Below, one piece after another: positions 1-8,758 of a DNA stretch of 35,123 bases. Below the pieces are notes generated by a model that had not been told where the DNA came from, made no database searches, and was given only the letters and a program-made list of their open reading frames with translations. The position numbers and the translations under genes are program-made. The stretch is from NCBI GenBank assembly GCA_002707695.1, contig PANR01000035.1, forward strand, positions 1 to 35,123, in the 5' to 3' direction. The first letter of the stretch is position 1. The number at the start of each line of letters is the position of its first letter. This DNA comes from Legionellaceae bacterium (GTDB lineage: Bacteria; Pseudomonadota; Gammaproteobacteria; UBA12402).

Positions 1-3000
1 CTCGATAAAAGCTATTAAGCGAGCTTGAGCATCGGGCCCTGAGTAGGCAAGCGCGGACCAAGCAGACATGTTTTCATAGATTCCCGCCTGATGAGTGCAT
101 TTGGCAGACATGGCCTCAAGGAATGCAGGGTTGGCCAGTAGTTTTTCTGCATGGGTGTTGATAAGCGCCAATAAGTTGGCTCGAGTATCGGGCTCTGAGA
201 AGCTAAGCGCGGCCCAAGCGGATAAGTTTTCATTTGAACCTGCCTTATCAGTTAGTTTGGCGGACATGGCGTCCATGAAGGCGGGGTTGGCCAGCAGTTT
301 ATCGGCATGGGTGTTGATAAGCGCTAATAAGTTGGCTCGAGTATTCGGCCCGCCCGCGGCGAGCGCGGACCAAGCAGACATGTTCTCATTTTTTCCCGCC
401 TTATCAGTGCGTTTGGCGGACATGGCCTCAAGGAATGCAGGGTTGGTCAGTAGTTTTTCTGCATGGATATTGATAAAAGCTGCTAAGCGAGCTCGAGCAT
501 CAGGCCCTCCGTAGGCGAGCGCGGCCCAAGCAGAAATGTTCTCATTTTTTCCCGCCTTATCAGTGCGTTTGGCGGCCATGGCCTCAAGGAATGCAGGGTT
601 TGCTAATAGCTTGTCAGCATGGGTCTCGATAAGCGCTAATAAGTTGGCTCGAGTATCGGGCTCTGAGAAGCTAAGCGCGGCCCAAGCGGATACGTTTTCA
701 TCTGGACCTGCCTTATCAGTGCGTTTGGCGGACATGGCGTCCATGAACGCGGGGTTATCCAGTAGTATTTCTGCATAGGCCTCGATAAAGGCTACAAAGT
801 TAGCTCTCGTTTTGAGCTCTCCAAAAGCAAGCGCGGTCCAAGCAGACATGTTTTCATAGATTCCCGCCTGATGAGTGCGCTTGGCAGACATGGCGTCTAT
901 GAATAGGTGCATAAATGGATTGGCCAGTAATGTTTTGGCGGCGTGATACCAGATAAAATCTAACAAGCGGGCTTGAGTATCGAGTCCTCCAAAGGCAAGC
1001 GTGGCCCAGGCCGACATGTTTTCATTTTTTCTCGCCCGATGAGTGCGTTTGGCGGACATGGCCTCAAAGAATTCAGGGTTCAACAGTAGTTCATCTGAAT
1101 AGGTGTCGATAAGATCTAATAATTCGGCTTGAGCGCTGGGATTACCCTGGGCAAGTAAAGCCCAAGCAGACAGGTTTTCATCGATTCTCGCCTGATGAGT
1201 GCGTTTGGCGCACATGGCTAGATAGAAGCCACGGTTAAATAGTAGTTTTTCTGCATGGGTCTTGATAAAAGCTGCTAGGTGAGCTTTCACTTCGGGCTTC
1301 CCGCATTTGGCAAGTAGAGCCCAAGCCGACATATTTTCATTTTTTCCCGCCCGATGAGTGCGTTTGGCGGACATGGCGTCCATGAATGCGTCGTTATTCA
1401 GTAGTATTTCTGCATGTTTCTCGACCAATGTTAACAAGCGATCTTTACTATCGGGCAACAAAGCATCGGCCAGCAGCATCCAAGCGGATACGTTTTCATC
1501 TTCTCCCGCCATCTCAGTGCGTTTGGCGGACATGGCGTCCATGAATGCGGGGTTGGCCAGTAGCATTTCTGCATGGGTCTCGATCAATGTTAACAAGCGA
1601 TTTTTCGTACCGGTCTCGCCATCGGCCAGTAGCATCCAAGCGGATACGTTTTCATCTTCTCCCGCCTCATCAGTGCGTTTGGCGGACATGGCATCTATGA
1701 ATGCGGGGTCGGCCAGAAGTATTTCTGCATGGGGCTCGATAAAAGCTGCTAAGTAAGCCTTCGCTTCGGGCTCACCCTGGGCAAGTAGTATCAGTCTTTT
1801 TGCATGGGTTTTGATAAAAGCTACTAAGCGAGCTTGCGTATCGGGTCTGCCTTGGGCAAGTAGCGTCCAAACGGATGCGTTTTCATTTGGACCCGCCTCA
1901 TCAGTAAGCTTGGCGGACATGGCCTCAAGGAATGCGAAATGATCTAGTAGTTCTTCTCCATAGGTCTCGATCAATGTTAACAAGCGATCTTTCGCCTCGG
2001 GACCGCCTTGCGCCAGTAGCATCCAAGCAGATACGTTTTCATTTGGGCCTGCCTTATCAGTTAGTGTGGCGGCCATGGCGTCCATGAATGCGTCGTTATT
2101 TAGTAGTTTTCCTGCATGGGTCTCGATCAATGTTAACAAGCGATCTTGCGTTTCGGGACCGCCTTGGGCAAGTAGCATCCAAGCGGATACACCATTATCT
2201 TTTCCCGCCTCATAAGTTAGCTCGGCGGCCATGGCGTCCATGAATGCGGGGTTATTCAGTAGTATTTCTGCATGGGTCTCGATCAATGTTAACAAGCGAT
2301 TTTTCGTTTCGGGCCCGCCCTGTGCCAACAGCATCCAAGCGGATACGTTTTCATCTTCTTGCGCCATCTCAGTGCGTTTGGCGGCCATGGCGTCCATGAA
2401 TGCGGGGTTGGCCAGTAGTATTTCTGCATGGGTTTCGATAAATGTTAAGAGGCGATCTTGCGTTTCGGGACCGCCCTGTGCCAACACCATCCAAGCGGAT
2501 ACGTTTTCATTTTCTTCCGCCATCTCAGTGCGTTTGGCGGACATGGCGTCCATGAATGCGTCGTTATTTAGTAGTTTTCCTGCATGGGTCTCGATAAATG
2601 TTAAGAAGCGAGCTTTCGTTTCAGGCTCGCCCTGGGCAAGCAGGGTCCAACCAGACAGGTTTTCTCTTAGGCCCGCCTTATCAGTGTGTTTGGCAGACAT
2701 GGCCTCTATGAAAGCGGGGTTGGCCAGTAGTTTTTCTGCATGGGTCTCGATAAATGTTAAGAAGCGAGCTGTAGTATTATTAGTTTTGCTGAAAAGAAGC
2801 GCGGCCCAAAGAGTTATGTTTTCAAATTCGCCCGCCCTTGCGGTCCGTTTAGCGGACATAGCGTTCATGAATGCGGGGTTGTCCAGCAGTTTATCGGCGT
2901 GTTTAACAATAAAATCTAACAAACGGTCATAGTTGCCGGACTTAGCTCTAAAAATAAGAGCAGCCCACGTTGAGACGTTGGCATTCGCTTGTGCCTCAGC

Positions 3001-3245
3001 ATTGCGCATCGCACTCATCGCTTTGATAAATCCCGGGGTGTCTAACAAGTGCGGATTTTCGCTGATGGTTATCATAACATTGGTAGCAGCGGTTATGCCG
3101 CTCTTTGCCATGTAATACCAAGCACAGCAGTTTTCATATTCACCTGCGTTTTTGTCAGGTAGTTTGTTCATTGCCGCTAGCAATTGTGGGTTATTAAGTA
3201 AGTCTGGGTGTAGGCGAAATAAAGCAGCAAGCTCACCAGCTTGCG
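1..3245 (-). repeat. tandem 156-bp (52-residue) coding repeats
   Basis: The plus-strand landmark GGCGGACATGGC (or a close variant) has its ATG at 110, 266, 422, 578, 734, 890, 1058, 1214, 1373, 1532, 1688, 1919, 2075, 2231, 2387, 2543, 2699 and, degenerate, near 2858, 3017 and 3173. Spacing is 156 bp with rare 159 and 168 bp units. The 231-bp step from 1688 to 1919 is one full unit plus a 75-bp remnant. Every step is a multiple of three. Units are most alike at the low-coordinate (C-terminal) end and diverge towards the N-terminal end of the protein. Confidence 0.92.
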
Positions 3246-4095
3246 TTGCAAGCGCATGCCCGTGTGGTTGGGTGATGGAGCGATCATCGATTAAATGTTC
3301 AATGTATTCGATCAATACTGTTGGATCTTGTGTGAGCTCATAAACGTGCAGTATGCTCGGTTTTCTGTCTTTGAGCCCGAGAAAAAGTTTTAGTTTAGGG
3401 ATATGGGCATTACAATATCTGTGATAACTCATGCGATGGATCGCAAAGTTCTCCCCTTGTAGAGAAGTAAATAGCGCGACGTGATCACTCAACCCGCCTA
3501 ACTTGGCTTGGAGATTTCCAGGTAGTGTATGGTGATTGACAATGTAATCAAGGCTGTTATCTGGTGGAGAGAGGGTTGGTATGTCTGCCTGCGTGGCTTG
3601 ACAGTGACTATAAAAGCCATCGGCAGATATTTTACAGACAGTTTTAAATTTAACATTGACTAAATACAGGGTGTTGTCTGGTGTTAGGTAGTTCCTAGTG
3701 ATTGGACAGTGTTGAGCCTCTTCGTCGTTGTCGATTTCAGGTTCTGCTTCGTTTTGAATGTTTGCTATTGTGTTTGAGACTAATTCTGTCAAGCGCTTTT
3801 CATCTAATCCTTCAGCCAGAAGTGTTGCGCGCAGCTTCTCGGTAAACGCTACATAAGCTTGACAGTCAGCAGCGTAATCGAATCGGACGCCTTTTCTTAT
3901 ATCATCAGGATGGTAAGGGGTAAACAGCAGCGCTTGCAGTGGGGTGATGTTATAACTGCCTGGTGTGGTGAGCAACTCGAGCGGTTGCTTAAGCTGCTGC
4001 AATGTTTCGTGGTATTCGCCAGTTGCAATAGACGTGATGAGATTGTCGACGAGACGGCGCTGGTCTTCTTGGGTTGGGTCGATAGTGACTGGCAT
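1..4095 (-). CDS. giant tandem-repeat protein, C-terminus beyond the left edge
   Basis: A minus-strand frame is open without a stop from the ATG at 4095-4093 to base 1, giving at least 1365 residues. The start is supported by GGAGG nine bases upstream and by a promoter-like sequence at 4146-4174. Residues 1 to about 290 are not repetitive and have no signal peptide or membrane segment. From about residue 290 onward the protein consists of about 20 units of mostly 52 residues. A typical unit carries FIETHAE, then LLANPAFMDAMSAKRTD, then AGENE, then an AW.LLAQG segment. Proline and glycine breaks between amphipathic stretches suggest an alpha-helical solenoid. I do not recognise the family. Size, lack of export signal and unit homogeneity fit a large effector or scaffold protein of an intracellular bacterium, but that is inference. 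Unit lengths of 156, 159 and 168 bp, and one shortened unit, all keep the frame, which argues for a functional gene. Confidence 0.85.
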   Translation of the reverse strand, partial: MPVTIDPTQEDQRRLVDNLITSIATGEYHETLQQLKQPLELLTTPGSYNITPLQALLFTPYHPDDIRKGVRFDYAADCQAYVAFTEKLRATLLAEGLDEKRLTELVSNTIANIQNEAEPEIDNDEEAQHCPITRNYLTPDNTLYLVNVKFKTVCKISADGFYSHCQATQADIPTLSPPDNSLDYIVNHHTLPGNLQAKLGGLSDHVALFTSLQGENFAIHRMSYHRYCNAHIPKLKLFLGLKDRKPSILHVYELTQDPTVLIEYIEHLIDDRSITQPHGHALATQAGELAALFRLHPDLLNNPQLLAAMNKLPDKNAGEYENCCAWYYMAKSGITAATNVMITISENPHLLDTPGFIKAMSAMRNAEAQANANVSTWAALIFRAKSGNYDRLLDFIVKHADKLLDNPAFMNAMSAKRTARAGEFENITLWAALLFSKTNNTTARFLTFIETHAEKLLANPAFIEAMSAKHTDKAGLRENLSGWTLLAQGEPETKARFLTFIETHAGKLLNNDAFMDAMSAKRTEMAEENENVSAWMVLAQGGPETQDRLLTFIETHAEILLANPAFMDAMAAKRTEMAQEDENVSAWMLLAQGGPETKNRLLTLIETHAEILLNNPAFMDAMAAELTYEAGKDNGVSAWMLLAQGGPETQDRLLTLIETHAGKLLNNDAFMDAMAATLTDKAGPNENVSAWMLLAQGGPEAKDRLLTLIETYGEELLDHFAFLEAMSAKLTDEAGPNENASVWTLLAQGRPDTQARLVAFIKTHAKRLILLAQGEPEAKAYLAAFIEPHAEILLADPAFIDAMSAKRTDEAGEDENVSAWMLLADGETGTKNRLLTLIETHAEMLLANPAFMDAMSAKRTEMAGEDENVSAWMLLADALLPDSKDRLLTLVEKHAEILLNNDAFMDAMSAKRTHRAGKNENMSAWALLAKCGKPEVKAHLAAFIKTHAEKLLFNRGFYLAMCAKRTHQARIDENLSAWALLAQGNPSAQAELLDLIDTYSDELLLNPEFFEAMSAKRTHRARKNENMSAWATLAFGGLDTQARLLDFIWYHAAKTLLANPFMHLFIDAMSAKRTHQAGIYENMSAWTALAFGELKTRANFVAFIEAYAEILLDNPAFMDAMSAKRTDKAGPDENVSAWAALSFSEPDTRANLLALIETHADKLLANPAFLEAMAAKRTDKAGKNENISAWAALAYGGPDARARLAAFINIHAEKLLTNPAFLEAMSAKRTDKAGKNENMSAWSALAAGGPNTRANLLALINTHADKLLANPAFMDAMSAKLTDKAGSNENLSAWAALSFSEPDTRANLLALINTHAEKLLANPAFLEAMSAKCTHQAGIYENMSAWSALAYSGPDAQARLIAFIE

Positions 4096-4145
4096 GCCAA
4101 TAGGCCTCCAATTTTCTATTTTTATTTTAATTAAATTCTCCGGCC

Positions 4146-4174
4146 ATGCTAGCCAAATTTTGAACATAAGTCAA
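4146..4174 (-). promoter_or_regulatory. sigma70-like promoter for the repeat-protein gene
   Basis: Read on the minus strand, TTGACT (4174-4169) is followed by a 17-bp spacer and TAGCAT (4151-4146). It lies about 50 bp upstream of the ATG at 4095. Good spacing and near-consensus hexamers make it a reasonable call by eye only. Confidence 0.5.
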
Positions 4175-4251
4175 GTTGACGAGAGGGTGGGTTTGATTTT
4201 ATTGGTAGCTACCATATTTTTATGGGCTTTTTTTATGCTAAGCTTGGCGCC

Positions 4252-5064
4252 ATGAATAAAACCCAACAACAAGCCGTTCCAAACATTCAGCAGATCATTG
4301 CGATTGCCTCAGGGAAGGGTGGCGTAGGCAAGTCTACCACGGCAGTCAATTTGGCGCTGGCGCTAAAGGCTCAGGGTAAGTCTGTCGGTCTGCTCGATGC
4401 GGATATTTATGGCCCTAATCAGCCACAAATGCTAGGGGCTTGGCAGCAACCGGAAATCAATGAGCAAAAATGCTTTGAGCCAGTGATGGCGCACGGCCTG
4501 CAGACCATGTCGATGGGTTATGTGATTGAGCGCAGTCGTGCCATGGTGTGGCGAGGGCCAATGGTGGGCAAGGCCTTGCAGCAATTGCTCTTTCAAACAA
4601 GCTGGCAGCCGATGGATTATCTTATTATTGATTTGCCACCGGGCACGGGTGACGTGCAGCTGACATTGGCTCAAAAAGTGCCAGTTGATGCCGCAATCGT
4701 GGTGACCACGCCTCAAGATGTCGCGCTGTTGGATGCCCGCAAAGCCATTGCCATGTTTGAAAAAGTTGAGGTGCCTATTCTAGGGGTGGTCGAAAATATG
4801 AGTGTGTATCAGTGCCCTCAATGTGGCCATGAGGCGCATGTATTTGGTGAAAGCGGCGGTGTTCATATGGCGGCGCAGCACAATGTTGAACTCTTGGCAC
4901 AATTGCCACTGGCGTTGGCTATTCGTGAACAAGCGGATCATGGTCAGCCCATTGTCATTGCTCAGCCTGATGGTGAATATGCCACGCGTTACCTCGGACT
5001 AGCTCAGAAAGTTATCAAGCTGATGCCACAGCCTGTTGCACCTGATTATCTCTTCAAAGGCTAA
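4252..5064 (+). CDS. mrp: Mrp/ApbC-family Fe-S cluster carrier ATPase
   Basis: A 270-residue P-loop ATPase of the Mrp/NBP35 family, which binds and delivers iron-sulfur clusters to apoproteins in the cytoplasm. The deviant Walker A GKGGVGKST lies at residues 21-29, followed by DADIYGPNQP and the DLPPGTGD Walker B region. The cluster-binding CxxC is C188-P-Q-C191. The N-terminal MIP18/DUF59 domain of the ~370-residue E. coli protein is absent, so this is the short form. The frame stays open to an ATG at 4222, but the ATG at 4252 begins a typical Mrp N-terminus and is preferred; neither has a strong ribosome-binding site. In many gammaproteobacteria mrp is directly followed by dcd. Here a toxin-antitoxin pair separates them. 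Confidence 0.93.
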   Translation: MNKTQQQAVPNIQQIIAIASGKGGVGKSTTAVNLALALKAQGKSVGLLDADIYGPNQPQMLGAWQQPEINEQKCFEPVMAHGLQTMSMGYVIERSRAMVWRGPMVGKALQQLLFQTSWQPMDYLIIDLPPGTGDVQLTLAQKVPVDAAIVVTTPQDVALLDARKAIAMFEKVEVPILGVVENMSVYQCPQCGHEAHVFGESGGVHMAAQHNVELLAQLPLALAIREQADHGQPIVIAQPDGEYATRYLGLAQKVIKLMPQPVAPDYLFKG

Positions 5065-5068
5065 GCTG

Positions 5069-5098
5069 TTGCATTTTGCAATGGAGTATTGCTATAGT
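5069..5098 (+). promoter_or_regulatory. promoter-like sequence before the ParD/RelE pair
   Basis: TTGCAT (5069-5074), an 18-bp spacer and TATAGT (5093-5098) lie about 55 bp before the antitoxin ATG. Just downstream a TCCCT...AGGGA inverted repeat (5105-5122) could be an operator, as type II antitoxins usually autorepress. This is judged by eye. Confidence 0.4.
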
Positions 5099-5152
5099 TT
5101 TTATTCCCTCCCTTCTCAGGGATGAGGCTGCTAAAACGTAAGGAGACACATC

Positions 5153-5377
5153 ATGCCAACTGCTATTCGTATTTCAGATCGTCTTGCCCAGCAAGCTAAA
5201 GCACGTGCCAAGGCAATGCACCGTTCTTTTGCTGGCCAGGTTGAGTATTGGGCTAAAATTGGCCAGCTTGCCGAAGAGAATCCAGACTTATCCTTTAATT
5301 TTATTCGTGACATCATGATTGGTCAGCAAGAAAGTGCGGCAGGCGAACATATTGAGTTTGCATTGGAGGAGGCGTGA
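5153..5377 (+). CDS. ParD-like antitoxin
   Basis: A 74-residue protein beginning with a PTAIRISDRLAQQAKARAKA segment typical of ribbon-helix-helix antitoxins, followed by RSFAGQVEYWAKIGQLAEENPDL. This matches the ParD-like antitoxin family as I know it. The N-terminal strand and helices should dimerise, bind the operator and repress the pair, while the acidic C-terminus should neutralise the toxin. AAGGAG sits eight bases before the ATG. The stop codon overlaps the toxin ATG by one base (TGATG), so the two are translationally coupled. Family assignment is from sequence pattern; partner specificity is inferred from adjacency. Confidence 0.8.
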   Translation: MPTAIRISDRLAQQAKARAKAMHRSFAGQVEYWAKIGQLAEENPDLSFNFIRDIMIGQQESAAGEHIEFALEEA

Positions 5378-5628
5378 TGAGCGTTTGGCAAACCAAAGTA
5401 TTTCAGCAGCAGCAACAATATCTCGATGAGGCCCAAACCAAGGCGTTGAAGCGTGCTATTAAAGCGGTGTCAAAAAAACCGCAGTTGGGCAAGGCGGCCA
5501 ATGCGAGCTTGGCGGATATTTTAGTCTACCGTTTTGGTATGTTAAATAAGCCATGGTTATTGGGCATCGCCTATCGACAATCGGCTCAAGGTCTAACATT
5601 ATTAGCATTGAATATGTCACGCAAATAA
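5377..5628 (+). CDS. RelE/ParE-family toxin
   Basis: An 83-residue basic protein (MSVWQTKVF...) with the compact RelE/ParE layout: an N-terminal helical part ([18 protein letters not shown]), then strands around [19 protein letters not shown] and [11 protein letters not shown]. Members act either as ribosome-dependent mRNA endonucleases or as gyrase poisons; which applies cannot be told here. The usual C-terminal HENFY-type ending is missing or altered (it ends NMSRK), so activity is uncertain. The ATG at 5377, preceded by GGAGGAGG, is preferred to the GTG at 5374. The pair sits between mrp and dcd. Confidence 0.75.
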   Translation: MSVWQTKVFQQQQQYLDEAQTKALKRAIKAVSKKPQLGKAANASLADILVYRFGMLNKPWLLGIAYRQSAQGLTLLALNMSRK

Positions 5629-5638
5629 GGAGCATAAG

Positions 5639-6205
5639 ATGACCATAAAATCTGATCACTGGATTCGTCGTATGGCTAAAGAGCACGATATGATTAATCC
5701 GTTCGAACCCAATCAGGTGCGCGGTGAGCACGGTAAACGGATCGTGTCTTATGGAACCTCCAGCTATGGTTATGATGTTCGTTGCGCGAATGAATTTAAG
5801 ATTTTTACTAACATCAATTCGTCTATTGTTGACCCTAAATCATTTGATCCGAATAGTTTCATCGATGTGCATTCAGATGTTTGCATTATTCCGCCCAATT
5901 CATTTGCGTTGGCTCGCACAGTGGAGTACTTCAAAATCCCCAGAAATGTGTTGGTGATTTGCTTGGGTAAATCAACATATGCGCGCTGTGGGATTATTGT
6001 TAATGTCACGCCGCTTGAACCTGAGTGGGAGGGGCATGTGACGCTAGAATTTTCTAATACCACGAATTTACCTGCCAAAATTCATGCCAATGAGGGTGTG
6101 GCCCAAATGCTGTTTTTAGAATCTGATGAGGTGTGCGGCACTTCTTATAAAGATCGTAAAGGCAAATACCAAGGTCAGCGCGGCGTCACATTACCCGTGA
6201 CGTGA
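5639..6205 (+). CDS. dcd: dCTP deaminase
   Basis: A 188-residue enzyme converting dCTP to dUTP and ammonia, the main route to dUMP/dTMP in many gammaproteobacteria. It carries the conserved [20 protein letters not shown] block, [11 protein letters not shown], and the catalytic-glutamate motif [12 protein letters not shown] with E137. Near the C-terminus KYQGQRGV forms the nucleotide-binding tail. Length is normal for the family. AAGGAG lies just upstream of the ATG, 10 bp after the toxin gene, so it may be transcribed with mrp and the toxin-antitoxin pair. It converges on the cyclic-di-GMP gene with a 13-bp gap. Confidence 0.97.
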   Translation: MTIKSDHWIRRMAKEHDMINPFEPNQVRGEHGKRIVSYGTSSYGYDVRCANEFKIFTNINSSIVDPKSFDPNSFIDVHSDVCIIPPNSFALARTVEYFKIPRNVLVICLGKSTYARCGIIVNVTPLEPEWEGHVTLEFSNTTNLPAKIHANEGVAQMLFLESDEVCGTSYKDRKGKYQGQRGVTLPVT

Positions 6206-6218
6206 TGCAGTAAATGGC

Positions 6219-8615
6219 TTAAGAAGAATATTTCTTAACAAGGTCGTCGAGTGACATGGGTTTGTCAATGAGGTAGCCTTGAATGTAATGACAATGATTG
6301 CTTTGGAGAAACTCCAGCTGTTCTTTAGTTTCTACGCCTTCAGCAATGGTTTTTGCCTTTAACGCGTTGGCAAGGTGAATGATCGCTTTGACTATGGTTG
6401 CGTCAGCCGGATCTTTGTGTACATCACGGACAAAGGGTTGAGCAATTTTGATATAAGAGACTGCTAGTTCCTTTAGATAGCTCATTGATGAGTATCCCGT
6501 GCCAAAATCATCGAGGGCAAATGATAGACCGCTCCTGTTAAGGCTCTTTGCAAGATCAATTATTTTATCAGGATGTTTCATCAATGCGGTTTCAGTTATT
6601 TCAAGTGTTATATTGTCGGGATCTAGGTTGTTGTCTTTGAATAGACGCAGTAATTCTTGCTCAAAATCCGGGTGCTCTAGTTGTTTTATTGAGGCATTAA
6701 TAGAAATTTTCATATTAGTTTCGACGTGCTGTAGAGTCCGGTAGTCACGGGCAACTTGCTCCAACACCCATTTGCCAATAGGAATGATTAAACCAGAGGT
6801 TTCAGCAATTGGAATAAACTCGCCTGGCTCAGTTTGTGCAAGTTTTCCATGTTCCCAACGGAGCAAGGCTTCAACACCAAAAAGTTTGTTGGTGGCGGCA
6901 TTAATTTGCGGTTGATAAAGCAAATGAAACTCATTGTTCTCGATCGCTGTTCGTAATGCAGTTTCGACAGTGTGACGTCTTTTGATTTGTTCTTTGGTTT
7001 TTTCATTAAAAAACGCATAAGTATTTTTTCCTTTATCCTTGGCTTTATACATGGCAATTTCAGCATGTTTTATGAGGTCTTTGGCTGTTTTGCCATTTGT
7101 TGGGTAATGTACTGCCCCAATACTTGCGGTAATGTTGACGGTGTCATCTTCAATTTTTATCGGCTTTTTGACAAGATCAATATACTTTTTGATAATTTTC
7201 TTGGCGTCTTCGTTGGTTGTTATGTCTGCGAGAATAATGCCAAAATTGTTGCCAGTTAGTCGTGCCAGATAATCTGAATCTCGTTGTTCTTTAGCAAGCA
7301 AATCGGAGAGCGCTTTTAGCAATTCATTTCCGCGGTCATATCCCATGACATCATTGATAGTTTTAAAATTGTCAATATCAAGCATGCAGGCCATAAATTT
7401 TTGGTTTTTATCCATTTGTTTTTCTAGTTGCTGTGTGAAGCTATATCGATTTGGGAGTTTGGTTGTTGGGTCAAAGTGCGCAATTTTTTCAAGGTCGTTT
7501 TGTATTTGGGCGAGATCGTTGTTGGCTTTTTCGAGGGATTGCGTTTTTTCTCGGAGATCTTTTGTAGCATTATCTGCATAAACTATGGCTTTTTTATTTG
7601 ATTGAACCATTGTGATAAAGAGAAACAAGAGCAGTGCATCAATAATGATACCACCTGTTAAAATAGTTAATGGTTGGGCGTTGCTTGTTTGTGTGGCAAA
7701 CGATCGAGATGCTTCAATTGTAAAGGTCCATGTTGAGCCATAGGCTGATATATTTTTTGTTAGCTTATACTTTGAGTCGGGATCATATTCTTTGTTTTTT
7801 GGTGTTAGCTCATTGTATAGCACCTGATTGCCATCTGAAATTTCAATGGAGACAGATCTTTTTTCCTGTGCCAGTGTGCCTTCCATTAATTTTTTAAATA
7901 TGAAAGGTGCATACACCATACCTAGAAAATACTGTTGTCGTTCTTGTGCCGTTTTGTATGCTCCTTCTTGGTAATAGGGTGCGTAGAACAAAAATCCTGG
8001 TGTTTTTTCTTTGTCTTGGACCAAGGTTATCGGTCTGGTGATCTGTGCTTTTCCTGTTTGTGCAGCTTTTACAGCAGCGTTGAAACGGTTGTCTTCGTGT
8101 GACATGTCGAGTCCGACGGCTTTTTCATTCCCCTTGACAGGGACAATATAGCTAATGGGTAAATAAACGTTGCGATTATGAGCTGGGTGTATGTTGTAGT
8201 TTGGACGTTCTTGACGTTGCGAAGCGAGGTAGTTTTGCAGTTGGCCAGGTTTAACAAAGTGGATGACCCCAAGACCGTTGATGCCTGGGTATTTCTTAAT
8301 AACGTCCAGGCTGTCGACGTATCTTTTCCACCGAGAGAACTTAATATGACCACTGTTAGCTTGAATGGTTGCTACCCCGGCCCAGAGAGCGTCCTCGTAA
8401 CGATTCATGCGCTCAAGCACAGTTTCAACTGTTCTCTCAGCTTCACGTTGAAATTGAAAGTCTTGTTTTTGGTTGACTTGTTTTTGGGAAAAATACCATG
8501 CAAAAAATGTCAGGAGTAAAGAAAGCGCAATAATAACCCAGTGAACCCAGTGTAGAGATGAAAATTTTCTTAAACGTTTGCGCTCCTTTGGATCGATTTT
8601 TTCGACGTGTTTCAT
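6219..8615 (-). CDS. membrane CHASE-GGDEF-EAL cyclic-di-GMP protein
   Basis: A 798-residue inner-membrane signalling protein. A membrane helix at about 28-46 and a second at about 313-336 flank a periplasmic CHASE-type sensor. A short coiled coil leads to GGDEF (about 380-540) and EAL (about 555-795) domains. The GGDEF signature reads T454-G-N-N-F458, so cyclase activity is unlikely, but the inhibitory-site RxxD (R445-D-S-D448) is intact at the usual five-residue spacing. The EAL domain keeps E582-A-L-L-R, LEITE, D702-D703-FGTGYSS, YIKI and AEGVET, the residues expected of an active cyclic-di-GMP phosphodiesterase. I predict a sensor-controlled phosphodiesterase whose GGDEF domain is regulatory. 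It lies downstream of ihfB on the same strand, but ihfB ends in a terminator, so it probably has its own promoter. Confidence 0.93.
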   Translation of the reverse strand: MKHVEKIDPKERKRLRKFSSLHWVHWVIIALSLLLTFFAWYFSQKQVNQKQDFQFQREAERTVETVLERMNRYEDALWAGVATIQANSGHIKFSRWKRYVDSLDVIKKYPGINGLGVIHFVKPGQLQNYLASQRQERPNYNIHPAHNRNVYLPISYIVPVKGNEKAVGLDMSHEDNRFNAAVKAAQTGKAQITRPITLVQDKEKTPGFLFYAPYYQEGAYKTAQERQQYFLGMVYAPFIFKKLMEGTLAQEKRSVSIEISDGNQVLYNELTPKNKEYDPDSKYKLTKNISAYGSTWTFTIEASRSFATQTSNAQPLTILTGGIIIDALLLFLFITMVQSNKKAIVYADNATKDLREKTQSLEKANNDLAQIQNDLEKIAHFDPTTKLPNRYSFTQQLEKQMDKNQKFMACMLDIDNFKTINDVMGYDRGNELLKALSDLLAKEQRDSDYLARLTGNNFGIILADITTNEDAKKIIKKYIDLVKKPIKIEDDTVNITASIGAVHYPTNGKTAKDLIKHAEIAMYKAKDKGKNTYAFFNEKTKEQIKRRHTVETALRTAIENNEFHLLYQPQINAATNKLFGVEALLRWEHGKLAQTEPGEFIPIAETSGLIIPIGKWVLEQVARDYRTLQHVETNMKISINASIKQLEHPDFEQELLRLFKDNNLDPDNITLEITETALMKHPDKIIDLAKSLNRSGLSFALDDFGTGYSSMSYLKELAVSYIKIAQPFVRDVHKDPADATIVKAIIHLANALKAKTIAEGVETKEQLEFLQSNHCHYIQGYLIDKPMSLDDLVKKYSS

Positions 8616-8758
8616 TTTGCCTCTAGCTCCCTACTTGGCGGTTGTAGCCCCCATCGAATTCTCCCTTGCTTATTTGATTAAGACTTAGCCAATTATTCTA
8701 GCTGATATTGCTGCTTGTTGCCAGCCTAATGAGCGTTTTCATCATGATGGGCGTGCGA

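Noticed and set aside
95-2932. Several plus-strand open frames of 80-233 residues (MASMNAGLASS-type)
   Set aside because: They are antisense shadows of the minus-strand 52-residue repeat gene. They are broken at irregular places, while the minus frame is open throughout with a good start and ribosome-binding site.
1-3245. CRISPR array or satellite DNA
   Set aside because: The period is 156 bp with no short repeat/unique spacer alternation, and every length change is a multiple of three. It is a coding repeat.
3640-3750. U-box/RING-like domain in the giant protein (a CPIT segment followed by several Cys and His)
   Set aside because: Only the CPIT tetrad resembles a U-box start; the rest of the pattern does not fit.
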